Positions 9,101 through 18,781 of a DNA stretch of 64,000 nucleotides are shown in pieces. Origin of the DNA: UBA11346 sp038318565 (GTDB lineage: Bacteria; Planctomycetota; UBA11346). Position 1 is the stretch's first letter. Each line of letters opens with the position of its first letter. The stretch is taken from NCBI GenBank assembly GCA_038318565.1, contig JBBQCI010000005.1:1-64000 (forward strand), written 5' to 3'. Made by a program: the position numbers and the translations under genes. The notes beneath the pieces were generated by a model. The model had not been told where the DNA came from. It worked only from the letters and a program-made list of their open reading frames with translations, and ran no database searches.

Positions 9101-9562
9101 CGCATCCTGCTCTTCAGCCAGTTCACCAGCCTCCTCGATCTGGTCGAGTCCGATGTGCTGAAGCCGGCCAAGCTGGATTGGCTGCGGCTTGATGGCTCGA
9201 CCCGCGACCGCCAGGACCTGGTCGAGCGCTTCCAACGTGGCGAGGCCCCGGTGTTTCTGCTATCGTTGAAGGCTGGCGGAACTGGTCTGACTCTGACTGC
9301 CGCGGACACCGTCATCCTGCTCGACCCGTGGTGGAATCCCGCAGCAGAGGCGCAGGCCGCCGATCGCGCCCACCGCATCGGCCAGGACAAGCCGGTCTTC
9401 GTTTACCGGCCGATCTGCACGGGTTCGGTCGAAGAACGCATCCAGGAACTGCAGGCGCGCAAACGCGGACTTGCCGATGCGCTGTGGGACGGCACCGGGC
9501 AGGTCGGTGGTGACCTCGACGAGGATGACCTGGCGGCGCTGCTGGCACCACTGCCGGACTGA
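6191..9562 (+). CDS. SWIM zinc-finger SNF2-family helicase/ATPase
   Basis: A 1123-residue protein. Near the N-terminus is a SWIM zinc-finger, C75-x-C77...C83-x-H85 (CSCPVGWNCKHA). A long middle region of unknown role follows, and the C-terminal half is a two-lobe SNF2 motor: GILADDMGLGKTVQTIAF near 685 (motif I), CDEAQTIKN near 780 (motif II, DEAQ), LSGTPLENHL, FSQFTSLLDL, GGTGLTLTAADTVILLDPWW and RAHRIGQDKPV (motifs IV-VI). Bacterial proteins of this build resemble RapA/HepA-like remodellers; the partner is not known. It is transcribed divergently from the NAD operon. The ATG at 6191 is preceded by a hairpin rather than a clear ribosome-binding site. Confidence 0.93.
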   Translation: MSAGPQSWISWFDAATVARGSGYADNGDVERVVEKGGVVTATVQGHARYRLEIRLAGLVYDETQGVLAEDVQSTCSCPVGWNCKHAVAALLSLARMRDLPDGLDSEDSDEQQTRPVASIGPPTAKTPSPEPLLPVATPLRDEAAQQIGTWLKSIGGLNAGLGGDLRLTWHILAPREGVDLRWRVVPVLAKRLKSGGWGVGKRFPDVRRAQEQLSQSLAHGELGLLRRIASLHHPHHPWEEGWLDASCGATGSLLHDLIASGDCYLDSFAGGPMVVGTARPASLAWSGGRDGWRLELRGSGGRMIPTDPPWWIERTIAGPLETGLGAAAFDAVRTMPLIPPSLLPTALPVLARLVPGLPDAPISPTAVPPVGYMMRCRVRMAPVNGYMHAGFDIECLAVWLRYGDVLVEPDGATAARGPDGRTLVRDLPSEQSLLAQLGGFGLGLDGDLKLVRGSGAPRSQVPLALHRANLETAQRGGLPNVELPAAVLAAARAAGWTIEGSDAALPDLAAETVEVSIGEPRGIDWFELNLGVQVGDERIDLTPVIARLVAGGPQARAELPRVELAGRTWLLMALADGRMVRLPEAEVLRLASHIEALFDAQPAAGRGWKVDPALALQLDDLAGGRGLSGERLNTMVTALRRLSVPAEAESPPGLLAELRPYQRTGLGWMQRLREAGVGGILADDMGLGKTVQTIAFLCAEHAAGRLDKPALVICPASVVGTWRRELERFAPSLRVGVLHGAERERDAVVLAGQHVLITTYGTLLRDQDLLESIELHLAICDEAQTIKNAAAKAGAAVRRLRAHHRLALSGTPLENHLGELHTLMHWLVPGLLGDRARFERIFRKPIEQSGDMQRAGLLRSRIAPFVLRRTKGQVAPELPPRTETLVPLELTPIQRELYESVRLTMDKRIRDALAEKGLARSRIDILDALLKLRQVCCDPRLVRGSEVQTASSAKLDWLSDTLPELVEDGRRILLFSQFTSLLDLVESDVLKPAKLDWLRLDGSTRDRQDLVERFQRGEAPVFLLSLKAGGTGLTLTAADTVILLDPWWNPAAEAQAADRAHRIGQDKPVFVYRPICTGSVEERIQELQARKRGLADALWDGTGQVGGDLDEDDLAALLAPLPD

Positions 9563-9634
9563 GTCCCACCTACGGCGTGCCAAGCCGGGGCTAAGGTTCC
9601 TCGCTGTGTCCCGTAGGATGTTCAGGAGCCAACC

Positions 9635-10987
9635 ATGCGACTGCTCGTCCCCGCCTTGCTTGCTGCCGCCATCTCCATGCCTGCCGTGGAGATTGGTCCA
9701 CGTCCCATACCTCATGCCCAGGATGTCGTCGCGGCGGTTGCCGGCATGACCGGCGATGCCCGGACCGTCGGTCTGTTCCGAGCCAAGGGGCTGGATGTCC
9801 TGAACCTGACCTGGGAGGACACCGGACGCTGGGCTGGCAGTAGCGTGGGGCCGAACATCAGTGACCTGACCATCCAGGTGCTCGACCGGCCGCAATGCCG
9901 GGGCTACTCAGGATGCATGCCTGTGGTGCGTATGCCCAACTTCGCGGATGTCTCGTGCGATGTGCCGCTCGACAGCCTGAAAGTCTTGGTCGGCAATCAC
10001 AACGGACAAGCGCTACAACCGGTGACGCTGCGCACCTACCTCGAACGATTCCGCGACTTTCAGCACAGTCCGACAGGGTATCTTGAGGGCAGTCTGCTCG
10101 CCGAACGTGACAGCCATGTCCTGGCTTCGGCCCAGGCCTGCTTTCTGCCGGTCGCCCAGGGGGGCCAGGCGCGCTTTGCTCCGGTGCTGTTCAACTACCA
10201 AAGCCGTCCGGGTTCGCCGGCGGTGCTGGTCATCTTGGCCACTCCCGAGGGGACCTCTGCCCAGGTGATCGAAAACGACCCCGTCGCTAGTGCTGGGGTC
10301 GCCCATGGTCAGCGACTGTTCCACAATGCCAACGGCCAGCGCACCGCACTAACGGCCACCCGCTTCAGTGATTTCCAGGGACAGCAGGCGCAGCAGGGGG
10401 TGAGTATCAGCGGCGATGCGGGCACCCGCGATGGCCTGAGTCTATGCCTGGTCATCCAGATCCCGCTGCTGGTGCCGGAGAGGCAACGGAAGGATTTGCA
10501 GCCCTCTGAGAGTGCACTAGCTGCATCCCCAACGGCGAAGGCCTGGGTTCAGGAATCCATGCGGGGCGTCGAAACCGCCGTCGTCCAGGCAGGGCCGCCC
10601 GAAGGGCCGTGGATCGGACTCAATGGCCGGACACTGCGACGCGATGTCCGTTTTCCGATCCGCGCGACCGTGCAGTTTTATCAGGCGACGTCCTCGACGA
10701 ACGTAACCTCGGCGGACGTTGATCGGATCGCAGGTGGCATTCAGCGGGTCTATTTGGACGCCGAAGCGGTCGGTAGTCTGGTAGTCGGCGGCAGCGCCGG
10801 CCGGATCACCGTTCATACCGTGGAATCATGGCCGCAACCATGGTGGCAGGAGCCCTGCCTGGCATGGCAGTCCACCACCGGCCAGCCGTGGAATGAAGGC
10901 GTACGTAGACTGCGTGAGCGTCTTGGCGCCTCCTGGCGGCCACGCGACGCTCGCGAATTGAGCAATGCCTTGGCCTTGGTGCATTGA
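9635..10987 (+). CDS. Secreted protein of unknown function
   Basis: A 450-residue protein with a hydrophobic N-terminal signal (MRLLVPALLAAAISMPAVE), so probably exported. AGGAG stands a short distance before the ATG. I do not recognise a domain. The body has a small cysteine cluster (CRGYSGC...VSCDV, about residues 88-109) followed by a mixed alpha/beta region, with no obvious catalytic motif. It lies in the same direction as the helicase, 72 bp downstream, and is followed after 31 bp by another small secreted protein, so those two may form a pair. Confidence 0.75.
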   Translation: MRLLVPALLAAAISMPAVEIGPRPIPHAQDVVAAVAGMTGDARTVGLFRAKGLDVLNLTWEDTGRWAGSSVGPNISDLTIQVLDRPQCRGYSGCMPVVRMPNFADVSCDVPLDSLKVLVGNHNGQALQPVTLRTYLERFRDFQHSPTGYLEGSLLAERDSHVLASAQACFLPVAQGGQARFAPVLFNYQSRPGSPAVLVILATPEGTSAQVIENDPVASAGVAHGQRLFHNANGQRTALTATRFSDFQGQQAQQGVSISGDAGTRDGLSLCLVIQIPLLVPERQRKDLQPSESALAASPTAKAWVQESMRGVETAVVQAGPPEGPWIGLNGRTLRRDVRFPIRATVQFYQATSSTNVTSADVDRIAGGIQRVYLDAEAVGSLVVGGSAGRITVHTVESWPQPWWQEPCLAWQSTTGQPWNEGVRRLRERLGASWRPRDARELSNALALVH

Positions 10988-11018
10988 AACGTTCTGGCGG
11001 GTGAGACGTACAACAACC

Positions 11019-11369
11019 ATGCGCTCCTCAGTACTCCGTGCCCTCGTCCTTGCCTTATCCATCTGCTCGGTGCACGCCGCGGTGGTCGGTGGTGGGCGCG
11101 GGGTCATCAGTCCCAATAACGACGAGCGCAAGTCGGTGGTGCCCCAGCCGGGCTGGGTTGAGGATCCGACCCAGGGCGGCACTAAAAAGGCGGTCAGCAC
11201 GTCGTGGCCTTCCGCAGCCGGACGCGATGCGGTTGCCAAGGCCCGTCAAGAGGCCATCGCCAAGGGTCAGAAGACCTTTGAATTGCCACCTACCAGCAAA
11301 TTCAAGGAGATGGAGACTTGGATCGACAGGGATAAGGGCCTGATCTGGGTCTGGTTAGTCACCAAATAG
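11019..11369 (+). CDS. Small secreted protein of unknown function
   Basis: A 116-residue protein beginning MRSSVLRALVLALSICSVHA, a clear signal peptide. The frame is open from 10965, but those 18 extra codons would spoil the signal peptide and overlap the previous gene, so ATG 11019 is chosen. The mature part is polar with alternating Lys/Glu residues and no recognised domain. It probably follows the 9635-10987 gene in one transcript. Confidence 0.65.
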   Translation: MRSSVLRALVLALSICSVHAAVVGGGRGVISPNNDERKSVVPQPGWVEDPTQGGTKKAVSTSWPSAAGRDAVAKARQEAIAKGQKTFELPPTSKFKEMETWIDRDKGLIWVWLVTK

Positions 11370-11432
11370 ACTGACGAGGGGCTGGCGGATCACGGTTGGT
11401 CCCTGCCGTCTACGCCCTAGTGTCTACCTACG

Positions 11433-13445
<2,013 letters not shown>

Positions 13446-13490
13446 GGCTTCGTCGGGTTCGGGGTTTCAGTCGCCGTTCCAGCATGCAGC

Positions 13491-14009
13491 ATGCCGAGCA
13501 TGGACCTAGCAAGCCTAATCCGCGACGTGCCCGACTTCCCCAAGGCGGGGATCGTTTTCAAAGATATCACGCCGATGTTGCGCGATCCGTCAGCATTGGC
13601 CCAGGTCATCGCGGAATTGGCAGCACCCTGGACGGGCAAGGGCATCACCGCTGTGGTTGGTATCGAAGCACGCGGCTTCATCCTCGCCCCGGTGGTTGCC
13701 CTCGAACTGGGTGTGGGATTCGTTCCTGCGCGAAAGCCTGGCAAGCTGCCGTGGACGGCAGTACGTCAGACCTATGGCCTAGAGTACGGCAATGATGCCA
13801 TCGAAATGCACATCGACGCGCTGCGTCCCGGCGATCGGGTCCTGATTATTGACGATGTGCTGGCCACGGGCGGGACGGCAGGCGCTGCGGTGGCATTGTG
13901 TAAGCGGCAAGGGGCCGACGTAGTCGGCTGCGGATTCCTGGTCGAACTCAGCATGCTCGGCGGACGTGACAAGCTGCTGGTGCCGGTTGCGTCGGTGCTG
14001 CGCTACTGA
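13491..14009 (+). CDS. apt: Adenine phosphoribosyltransferase
   Basis: A 172-residue type-I phosphoribosyltransferase that makes AMP from adenine and PRPP. Motifs seen are GIEARGF (57-63), RKPGKLP (81-87) and the PRPP loop VLIIDDVLATGGTA (117-130), all typical of Apt. The usual family length is 170-180. ATG 13491 or ATG 13500 could be the start, since no strong Shine-Dalgarno separates them. It lies 45 bp after ftsH in the same direction and converges on bcp. Confidence 0.95.
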   Translation: MPSMDLASLIRDVPDFPKAGIVFKDITPMLRDPSALAQVIAELAAPWTGKGITAVVGIEARGFILAPVVALELGVGFVPARKPGKLPWTAVRQTYGLEYGNDAIEMHIDALRPGDRVLIIDDVLATGGTAGAAVALCKRQGADVVGCGFLVELSMLGGRDKLLVPVASVLRY

Positions 14010-14010
14010 G

Positions 14011-14028
14011 GCACGGTGACAGCCGTGC
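14011..14028 (+). terminator. Possible weak hairpin between apt and bcp
   Basis: GCACGG-TGACAG-CCGTGC forms a 6-bp stem directly after the apt stop codon, between the converging apt and bcp genes. It lacks a good T-run (only GGAATTT follows), so factor-independent termination here is doubtful. Confidence 0.3.
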
Positions 14029-14049
14029 TGTCGGAATTTAGAGCGCCGA

Positions 14050-14511
14050 TTATGTAGCTGCGGCCAGCGACGTGGCTGCTGCGATGACTTCGGCGACGTG
14101 GCCGTCAACCTTCACCTTGCGCCACTCCTGAGTGATTTGGCCGGCTGCGTCGACTAGGAAAGTCGATCGTTCGATGCCGAAGCTTTTCTTGCCGTACATG
14201 TTCTTCTCCTTCCATACGCCCAGCTTGTCGGCCAGGACGTGCGCTTCGTCGGCGAGCAGGACGAAGTTCAGCTTCTCCTTGGCGATGAACTTGGCGTGGC
14301 TGTCCAGCGAGTCGGTCGAAACCCCGAAGACCCGGACGCCGAGCTTCTTCAGGTCGCTATGGCGGTCGCGGAAGTCACACGACTCGGTGGTGCAACCGGG
14401 CGTCATGTCGCGCGGATAGAAATACAGAATGTACGGGGAACCGGCCAGACTCTTGACGCTATGGGTCGAACCGTCGGAACCAGGCAGACTGAAGGCTGGA
14501 AAGGCGGTCAT
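14050..14511 (-). CDS. bcp: Thioredoxin-dependent peroxiredoxin, Bcp/PrxQ type
   Basis: A 153-residue peroxiredoxin with the PrxQ signature PGCTTESCDF. Peroxidatic Cys40 and resolving Cys45 are separated by four residues, as in 2-Cys Bcp. It reduces hydrogen and organic peroxides with thioredoxin as electron donor, in the cytoplasm. AGGAG sits eight bases before the ATG. It lies downstream of a TlpA-type thioredoxin gene in the same direction with an 86-bp gap, so read-through is possible. Confidence 0.94.
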   Translation of the reverse strand: MTAFPAFSLPGSDGSTHSVKSLAGSPYILYFYPRDMTPGCTTESCDFRDRHSDLKKLGVRVFGVSTDSLDSHAKFIAKEKLNFVLLADEAHVLADKLGVWKEKNMYGKKSFGIERSTFLVDAAGQITQEWRKVKVDGHVAEVIAAATSLAAAT

Positions 14512-14597
14512 GAAGTGGCTCCTGGATTCGGTGTACGGTTGCCGTGGTCGCGGTCATCCGGGTTAACCGCAGGCTTGGACATCACTCTCACAGCCGT

Positions 14598-15788
14598 TCA
14601 GGGGAAGGGCGCCCCGCCAGCCGCGGGTTTCTCGGCTCCGCCATCCGGTTTCCCGTGGCCGGCCACCGCATCGTTCAACCGCTTCAGCGTGTCGTCGACA
14701 TCAGAGCCGACTAGATCGCTTGCCAGCAGCGTCCCATCAGCACCGACCAGGAACAGGCTGGGGATGCCGTTGACGTGCCAGATGTCGTCGAGTTCGCCGT
14801 CCCAGCCCAGCTTCTCGCCGATCACTGGCCAGGTGATGCCATGCTTGGCCATAAAAGCAGGCAGATCGGCCATGGTCTGCGGATTATCCAGACTGACACC
14901 GATGATCTGCACCTCGGGATGTCGGGCCGCGAACTGGGCGACCGCTGGTGCGACTGCCGCGCATGGACCACACCAGGAGGCGAAGAAGTCGACCACCACC
15001 GGTTTGCCGCGCAGGCTGGTGAGGTCGAGCGCCTCACCAGCCCTGTCCAGGCGCCCCGCCTTCAGGGCCGGAGCTGCTTGCCCGACCAGTTTGTCGACGG
15101 CGGCGGTAGCGCTTGCGGCGGCCTCAACCGCCGCCGGATCGGCACTGCGGGCCTGGATCCAGGCCAGCACCTCGGCCGGTTGGGCTCCGCTACGTTCCAT
15201 CGCGGTCAGCCGTAGCAGGTAGACGGGGATGCGCTCGGAGGGCGGCATCGGAGCGAGCAGTTTCAGGGCCTCGTCCAAGGCGGTCAGCGCGGCAGGAGCG
15301 TCCGCCGGCTTGCGATCTTCGCCCAGGGCCAGGTTGCAGGCGGCCCGACCGATTGCCAGATGGGCGGCGGCGCGAGGACCGGCATCACCGGACTGTGCTA
15401 GTTCATCCAGTAGGACGGTTGCCGCAAGTCGATCGCCATCACTGAGCACCGCCCGGGCAGCGGCTGAGCGGGCCAGGGCCGCGCGTTCGCGGATGGCGGG
15501 CGTCGCCGCCGGATCCTTCTGCACGGCTGCGGCAATGTCGACACAACGGGCGGGCTGGAATCCATCAAGCCAGGCCTCGGCGAGCGCCAGGCGCACGGTG
15601 AGGCGGTCCAACGGGGCGAGGTCGGGAATCCCTTCCAAGGCTGCGGCGATCGCCTCGGCCCGGGCCGGCGATCCAGGTTCGTCCCGCTGCACTTCGCTGA
15701 GAGACGCTTCGGCCGCGGCGATGACATCGCCAGAAGTGGCGGCGCTCATCGCGGCAGCGGCCAGCAGCAGGATCAATGCGCGGCTCAT
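14598..15788 (-). CDS. Exported TlpA/ResA-type thioredoxin with N-terminal helical domain
   Basis: A 396-residue protein with a signal peptide (MSRALILLLAAAAMSAATSG). An alanine-rich, probably helical-repeat region of about 210 residues follows, then a C-terminal thioredoxin fold with active site WCGPC (Cys273, Cys276) and a cis-proline in NGIPSLFLV. This build matches periplasmic TlpA-like disulfide reductases; the target is not known. The frame opens upstream at 15920, but ATG 15788 overlaps the stop of the preceding lipoprotein gene as ATGA, giving both a proper signal peptide and translational coupling. It is the last gene of the leftward 18.7-14.6 kb operon. Confidence 0.88.
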   Translation of the reverse strand: MSRALILLLAAAAMSAATSGDVIAAAEASLSEVQRDEPGSPARAEAIAAALEGIPDLAPLDRLTVRLALAEAWLDGFQPARCVDIAAAVQKDPAATPAIRERAALARSAAARAVLSDGDRLAATVLLDELAQSGDAGPRAAAHLAIGRAACNLALGEDRKPADAPAALTALDEALKLLAPMPPSERIPVYLLRLTAMERSGAQPAEVLAWIQARSADPAAVEAAASATAAVDKLVGQAAPALKAGRLDRAGEALDLTSLRGKPVVVDFFASWCGPCAAVAPAVAQFAARHPEVQIIGVSLDNPQTMADLPAFMAKHGITWPVIGEKLGWDGELDDIWHVNGIPSLFLVGADGTLLASDLVGSDVDDTLKRLNDAVAGHGKPDGGAEKPAAGGAPFP

Positions 15789-16822
15789 CGCAGGGCCAAC
15801 ACCGCGACGCGGATGGTCGGGATCTGCGAACCATCCTTGGGTAGTTCCAGGAAGCACAGTCGCTTGCCATCGGCGCTCCACACCGGGCCACGACCAGCGT
15901 CGCTGATGCGCTCGGCCCAACCATCAAGCCGTTGCGTCCCGATCCAGACCACGTTATCGGCGTCAACCCAGGCCATGATCTCAGCGAGCGGGTGGGCCGC
16001 GGGATCCCGCCCGTCACGGCGCAACGTCTCGATCGGCGCGCCTGGACGGGCGATGTGCACAAGGCGGGTCCCGCCACTCCACCAGGGTTGACCGTCGGCT
16101 GCTGGTAGATTGACCACCGTGGCGATCACCCCGCCCCGACGGGTCCAGCAGGCCTGCATGGCGTTGCCCAGATTATCGACCCGTCCGGCGGTCCATCGCA
16201 CGAACATGGTTCCTGGACCGGTGTGGCCGGTCCACCAATCCGTGTCGAAGGCGGGGGTGGTGCGCCAGGCCAGGCCTGGACCATTCGGTTGCGGCTCGGG
16301 ATCGAATCCTTCGCCAAACTCGCTGATGTCGCCCTTGGCATCCACGCGGATGATGATGTTGCCGTCCTGCGCCACGATCAGGTTGTCGCCAGATCGACGT
16401 GGACGGTACCCACGGTCGGTTAGTTGGGTGCGTTGGGGCTTGCCCAATCCGACAAAGGATGCCACCGTCAGCCCATCGCTGGGTTTGGAAATGGTACCAT
16501 CACCCGCAGGAATGGCGTTGCGGGATGGGCCGAACACGAACTGGTCGCCATTGAGCCATACTGGCAGGCAGCTGTCGCGCCGATCTTCGGCGTCGAATTG
16601 ACGGACACCCTGACCGCCTTCCTCAAGCAGAGCGAATCCACCCTGCGAACGAGCCACCAGCACGTTGCTGTTCGGATTCCACTGGGGTGACGGGTCGACA
16701 ACAGTTGCCGGCCAACCGTAGGTCCGGATCTGCTTGAGCCTGGTCTCCAATGGTTCTCGGCTGGACGAGGAGCATGCGCATAGGACACAAGCGATGGCAA
16801 GGGCGACAGGAAGAATGTTCAT
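15785..16822 (-). CDS. Lipoprotein with beta-propeller-like repeats
   Basis: A 345-residue protein with a signal sequence ending in a lipobox-like LCAC (MNILPVALAIACVLCAC), so probably a lipoprotein. The mature part has repeated strand-turn units with Trp/Asp-Gly turns (PQWNPNSNVLVARS, GPVWSADGKRLCFLEL), reminiscent of TolB/WD40-type propellers. This is a fold impression only. Start and stop both overlap neighbours by 4 nt (ATGA), placing it inside an operon between a secreted protein and the TlpA-like thioredoxin. Confidence 0.78.
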   Translation of the reverse strand: MNILPVALAIACVLCACSSSSREPLETRLKQIRTYGWPATVVDPSPQWNPNSNVLVARSQGGFALLEEGGQGVRQFDAEDRRDSCLPVWLNGDQFVFGPSRNAIPAGDGTISKPSDGLTVASFVGLGKPQRTQLTDRGYRPRRSGDNLIVAQDGNIIIRVDAKGDISEFGEGFDPEPQPNGPGLAWRTTPAFDTDWWTGHTGPGTMFVRWTAGRVDNLGNAMQACWTRRGGVIATVVNLPAADGQPWWSGGTRLVHIARPGAPIETLRRDGRDPAAHPLAEIMAWVDADNVVWIGTQRLDGWAERISDAGRGPVWSADGKRLCFLELPKDGSQIPTIRVAVLALR

Positions 16823-17472
16823 GGCGTTATCCAGGCTGAGACGGTCAGGACGGCAGAACCTGACGCATCATCGAGCCGGAGGAGTCGGCCAGCTGGGTCG
16901 GCCACTGCCTGATGTGGACGTCCGGCGATCGTCACCTGGGATTGCTGCCAGCCCACCGTGGTCGGCGTCGGCGGGGTTGGACCGAAGAAATCGTAGGCGG
17001 GAATCTCCCCGGTCGTGCCGGCCCGCCAGGCCACGGCTAACAGCAGGGGTGCTAGACGTTCGTCCCAACCGCGTGCGCCTAGAACCGTGCGTTCGTCTGG
17101 TGTCGCCGCCGTCGTGTTTCCCTCGATGGTTGGACCGTCGATCTCGCGAGTGACGTTGTAGCCACGGGCGACGGCGACCACTCGGGCCAAGGTGTCGCGG
17201 CCATTCCACGCCACCAGGCGCAGGCGCTCGTCAACCAACAGGAACGGACAGTCGGGTAGGCGTGCCCCGCCCAGGGCCGTGGCGGCTGGCGGGGTGTAGA
17301 GCAGTTCGATCATGCGCTGATTGCCAAAGCGGGCATCTGGCGGATTCAGACGCAGCCAGAAACGTTCGCCGGCCAACGTGCCTTGCAGTTCGATGGCGCC
17401 GGTCGGGGCCTGGGGCAGGAGGTCTGCTGACCAGCCTGAACAGGCCAGCAAGAGGACGACGATGATCCTCAT
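16819..17472 (-). CDS. Secreted protein of unknown function
   Basis: A 217-residue protein beginning MRIIVVLLLACSGWSADLL, a signal peptide with a possible lipobox LLAC. No domain is recognised. The mature part is beta-rich with a Gly/Pro-rich C-terminal half. ATG 17472 was chosen because it overlaps the upstream stop codon as ATGA, while the longer frame from 17562 would bury the signal peptide inside the protein. Its own stop overlaps the next start in the same way. Confidence 0.72.
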   Translation of the reverse strand: MRIIVVLLLACSGWSADLLPQAPTGAIELQGTLAGERFWLRLNPPDARFGNQRMIELLYTPPAATALGGARLPDCPFLLVDERLRLVAWNGRDTLARVVAVARGYNVTREIDGPTIEGNTTAATPDERTVLGARGWDERLAPLLLAVAWRAGTTGEIPAYDFFGPTPPTPTTVGWQQSQVTIAGRPHQAVADPAGRLLRLDDASGSAVLTVSAWITP

Positions 17473-17948
17473 GCGTCCCGCCAACGGCCTGAAGCCCAGG
17501 CGAGACGGGCCGTGATGAGGCCGAGGGCGCATAATGCCAAGCCGGTAATATAACGAATCCATGGGTGGGTCTCGCTGACGTCGATGATAAACGCCGTTCC
17601 GGCCGGATCGTTCGCTTTCCAGAAGGCCTTTACAAAGGTCTGGTGCCCTTGGTTGTCCGGAAGGACTCGGGACTCGATCTCATCGGCTTCGCGGACCGAG
17701 GTCTGAGGATCACCCATGGTGCGGAAGAACTGGCTCCGTTGGGTATCCCCGATCAGCCAGGCGCCTGTTCCGGTCTGCATCTCCCACACCGCCCGCACAG
17801 TGACATCGTCGCCATGGGGCTGACGGTAGATCTCTAATACGCGGGCGTGCCCCCATTCGTGGGTCAGAAAGATCCGAGTGAGCGGCCAGCACATCAATGC
17901 GCCACAGAGAACCATGATTACACCTATAGCGACGAGGATACGCCGCAT
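17469..17948 (-). CDS. Two-TM membrane protein, DUF3592-like topology
   Basis: A 159-residue protein with one N-terminal membrane segment (LVAIGVIMVLCGALMCWPL), a soluble domain of about 100 residues and a second membrane segment near the C-terminus (YITGLALCALGLITARLAWA). This topology resembles DUF3592-type proteins; the function is unknown. ATG 17948 has GAGGA upstream and leaves a 13-bp gap from the preceding gene, which is why it is preferred over the 18020 start that overlaps that gene. Confidence 0.68.
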   Translation of the reverse strand: MRRILVAIGVIMVLCGALMCWPLTRIFLTHEWGHARVLEIYRQPHGDDVTVRAVWEMQTGTGAWLIGDTQRSQFFRTMGDPQTSVREADEIESRVLPDNQGHQTFVKAFWKANDPAGTAFIIDVSETHPWIRYITGLALCALGLITARLAWASGRWRDA

Positions 17949-17961
17949 CAGTGCCAGTTCC

Positions 17962-18711
17962 TCAGGCGTTCCACAGTCCGCTGAGGCGGCCTGGGGAGAG
18001 TTTGCCGGTGTCGTCGGCAATCGGGCAGCGCTCGGTCAACTCGGATGCGGTCATTTCACCAAGATCAATGCGCACCCGCAGGCCGGCGTTGGCCTGGCCA
18101 GGCATCGGCAGCCCGGTGTGGTCGAGCAGGCAGGTGCGATGTACTCCGCCCCACAGGTCGGCCGTCTTGCGGTCGCTGCGCACCAGGGCGAGATTGCGGG
18201 TCCAGCCGTGTTCGAACAGTCCTTGGCGCAATCTGGCAAAGCAACGGGATTCAATCCGCACGCTCTTCCAGTCGACGTCCATCGGACGCTGGCAGGTGAA
18301 CCAGCCGATCAGGCGGATCAGCTGCGGGTCTGACAGGCCACCCCACAGACACGTCTCGTTGTCGATCACTTCGAGCCAAGGCTGGTGGTGCTGCTCTGCC
18401 CACGACGTCAGCGCACGATCGGTCTGTGGCTTGCCTGCCGTCGGGGTGGCGGCGGCGAACACCAGGCGGCCGCTCGCCAGGCCCTCGGTCGCCACGATGC
18501 GGGCATCAGCGAACAACTTGCCCAGCGCCACCCAGGTCGGTGAGTCAGCCTCAATCTGGTCCAGTTGGGGTTGCGAACCTTCGGCCAGGATCCAGCCCGT
18601 GCGGATGCCGATGTCCTCGCAGAAGCGCAAGGCGGCGAACGTGGACATGTGGGACACCGCAACGACCCGCACGCCGGCCTTGGCATGGGGCGGGTATCCG
18701 ATGGCTGTCAT
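17962..18711 (-). CDS. Soluble protein of unknown function heading an operon
   Basis: A 249-residue protein without signal peptide or membrane segment, not recognised. The N-terminal half is alpha/beta (GVRVVAVSHMSTFAALRF, FADARIVATEGLASGRLVFA) and could be a Rossmann-like nucleotide-binding fold. The C-terminal part has several Trp/Cys residues (CLWGG, WFTCQR, DLWGGVHRTCLL). The frame can also start at GTG 18732. It is the first gene of the five-gene leftward operon ending with the TlpA-like thioredoxin, and its role there cannot be inferred from sequence. Confidence 0.62.
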   Translation of the reverse strand: MTAIGYPPHAKAGVRVVAVSHMSTFAALRFCEDIGIRTGWILAEGSQPQLDQIEADSPTWVALGKLFADARIVATEGLASGRLVFAAATPTAGKPQTDRALTSWAEQHHQPWLEVIDNETCLWGGLSDPQLIRLIGWFTCQRPMDVDWKSVRIESRCFARLRQGLFEHGWTRNLALVRSDRKTADLWGGVHRTCLLDHTGLPMPGQANAGLRVRIDLGEMTASELTERCPIADDTGKLSPGRLSGLWNA

Positions 18712-18781
18712 TGACCAGTTGACTGAAGGCACGCTAGGAAGTTAGGGGCAGTGACAGAGTGGGCAATGGGTTGACTGACGC

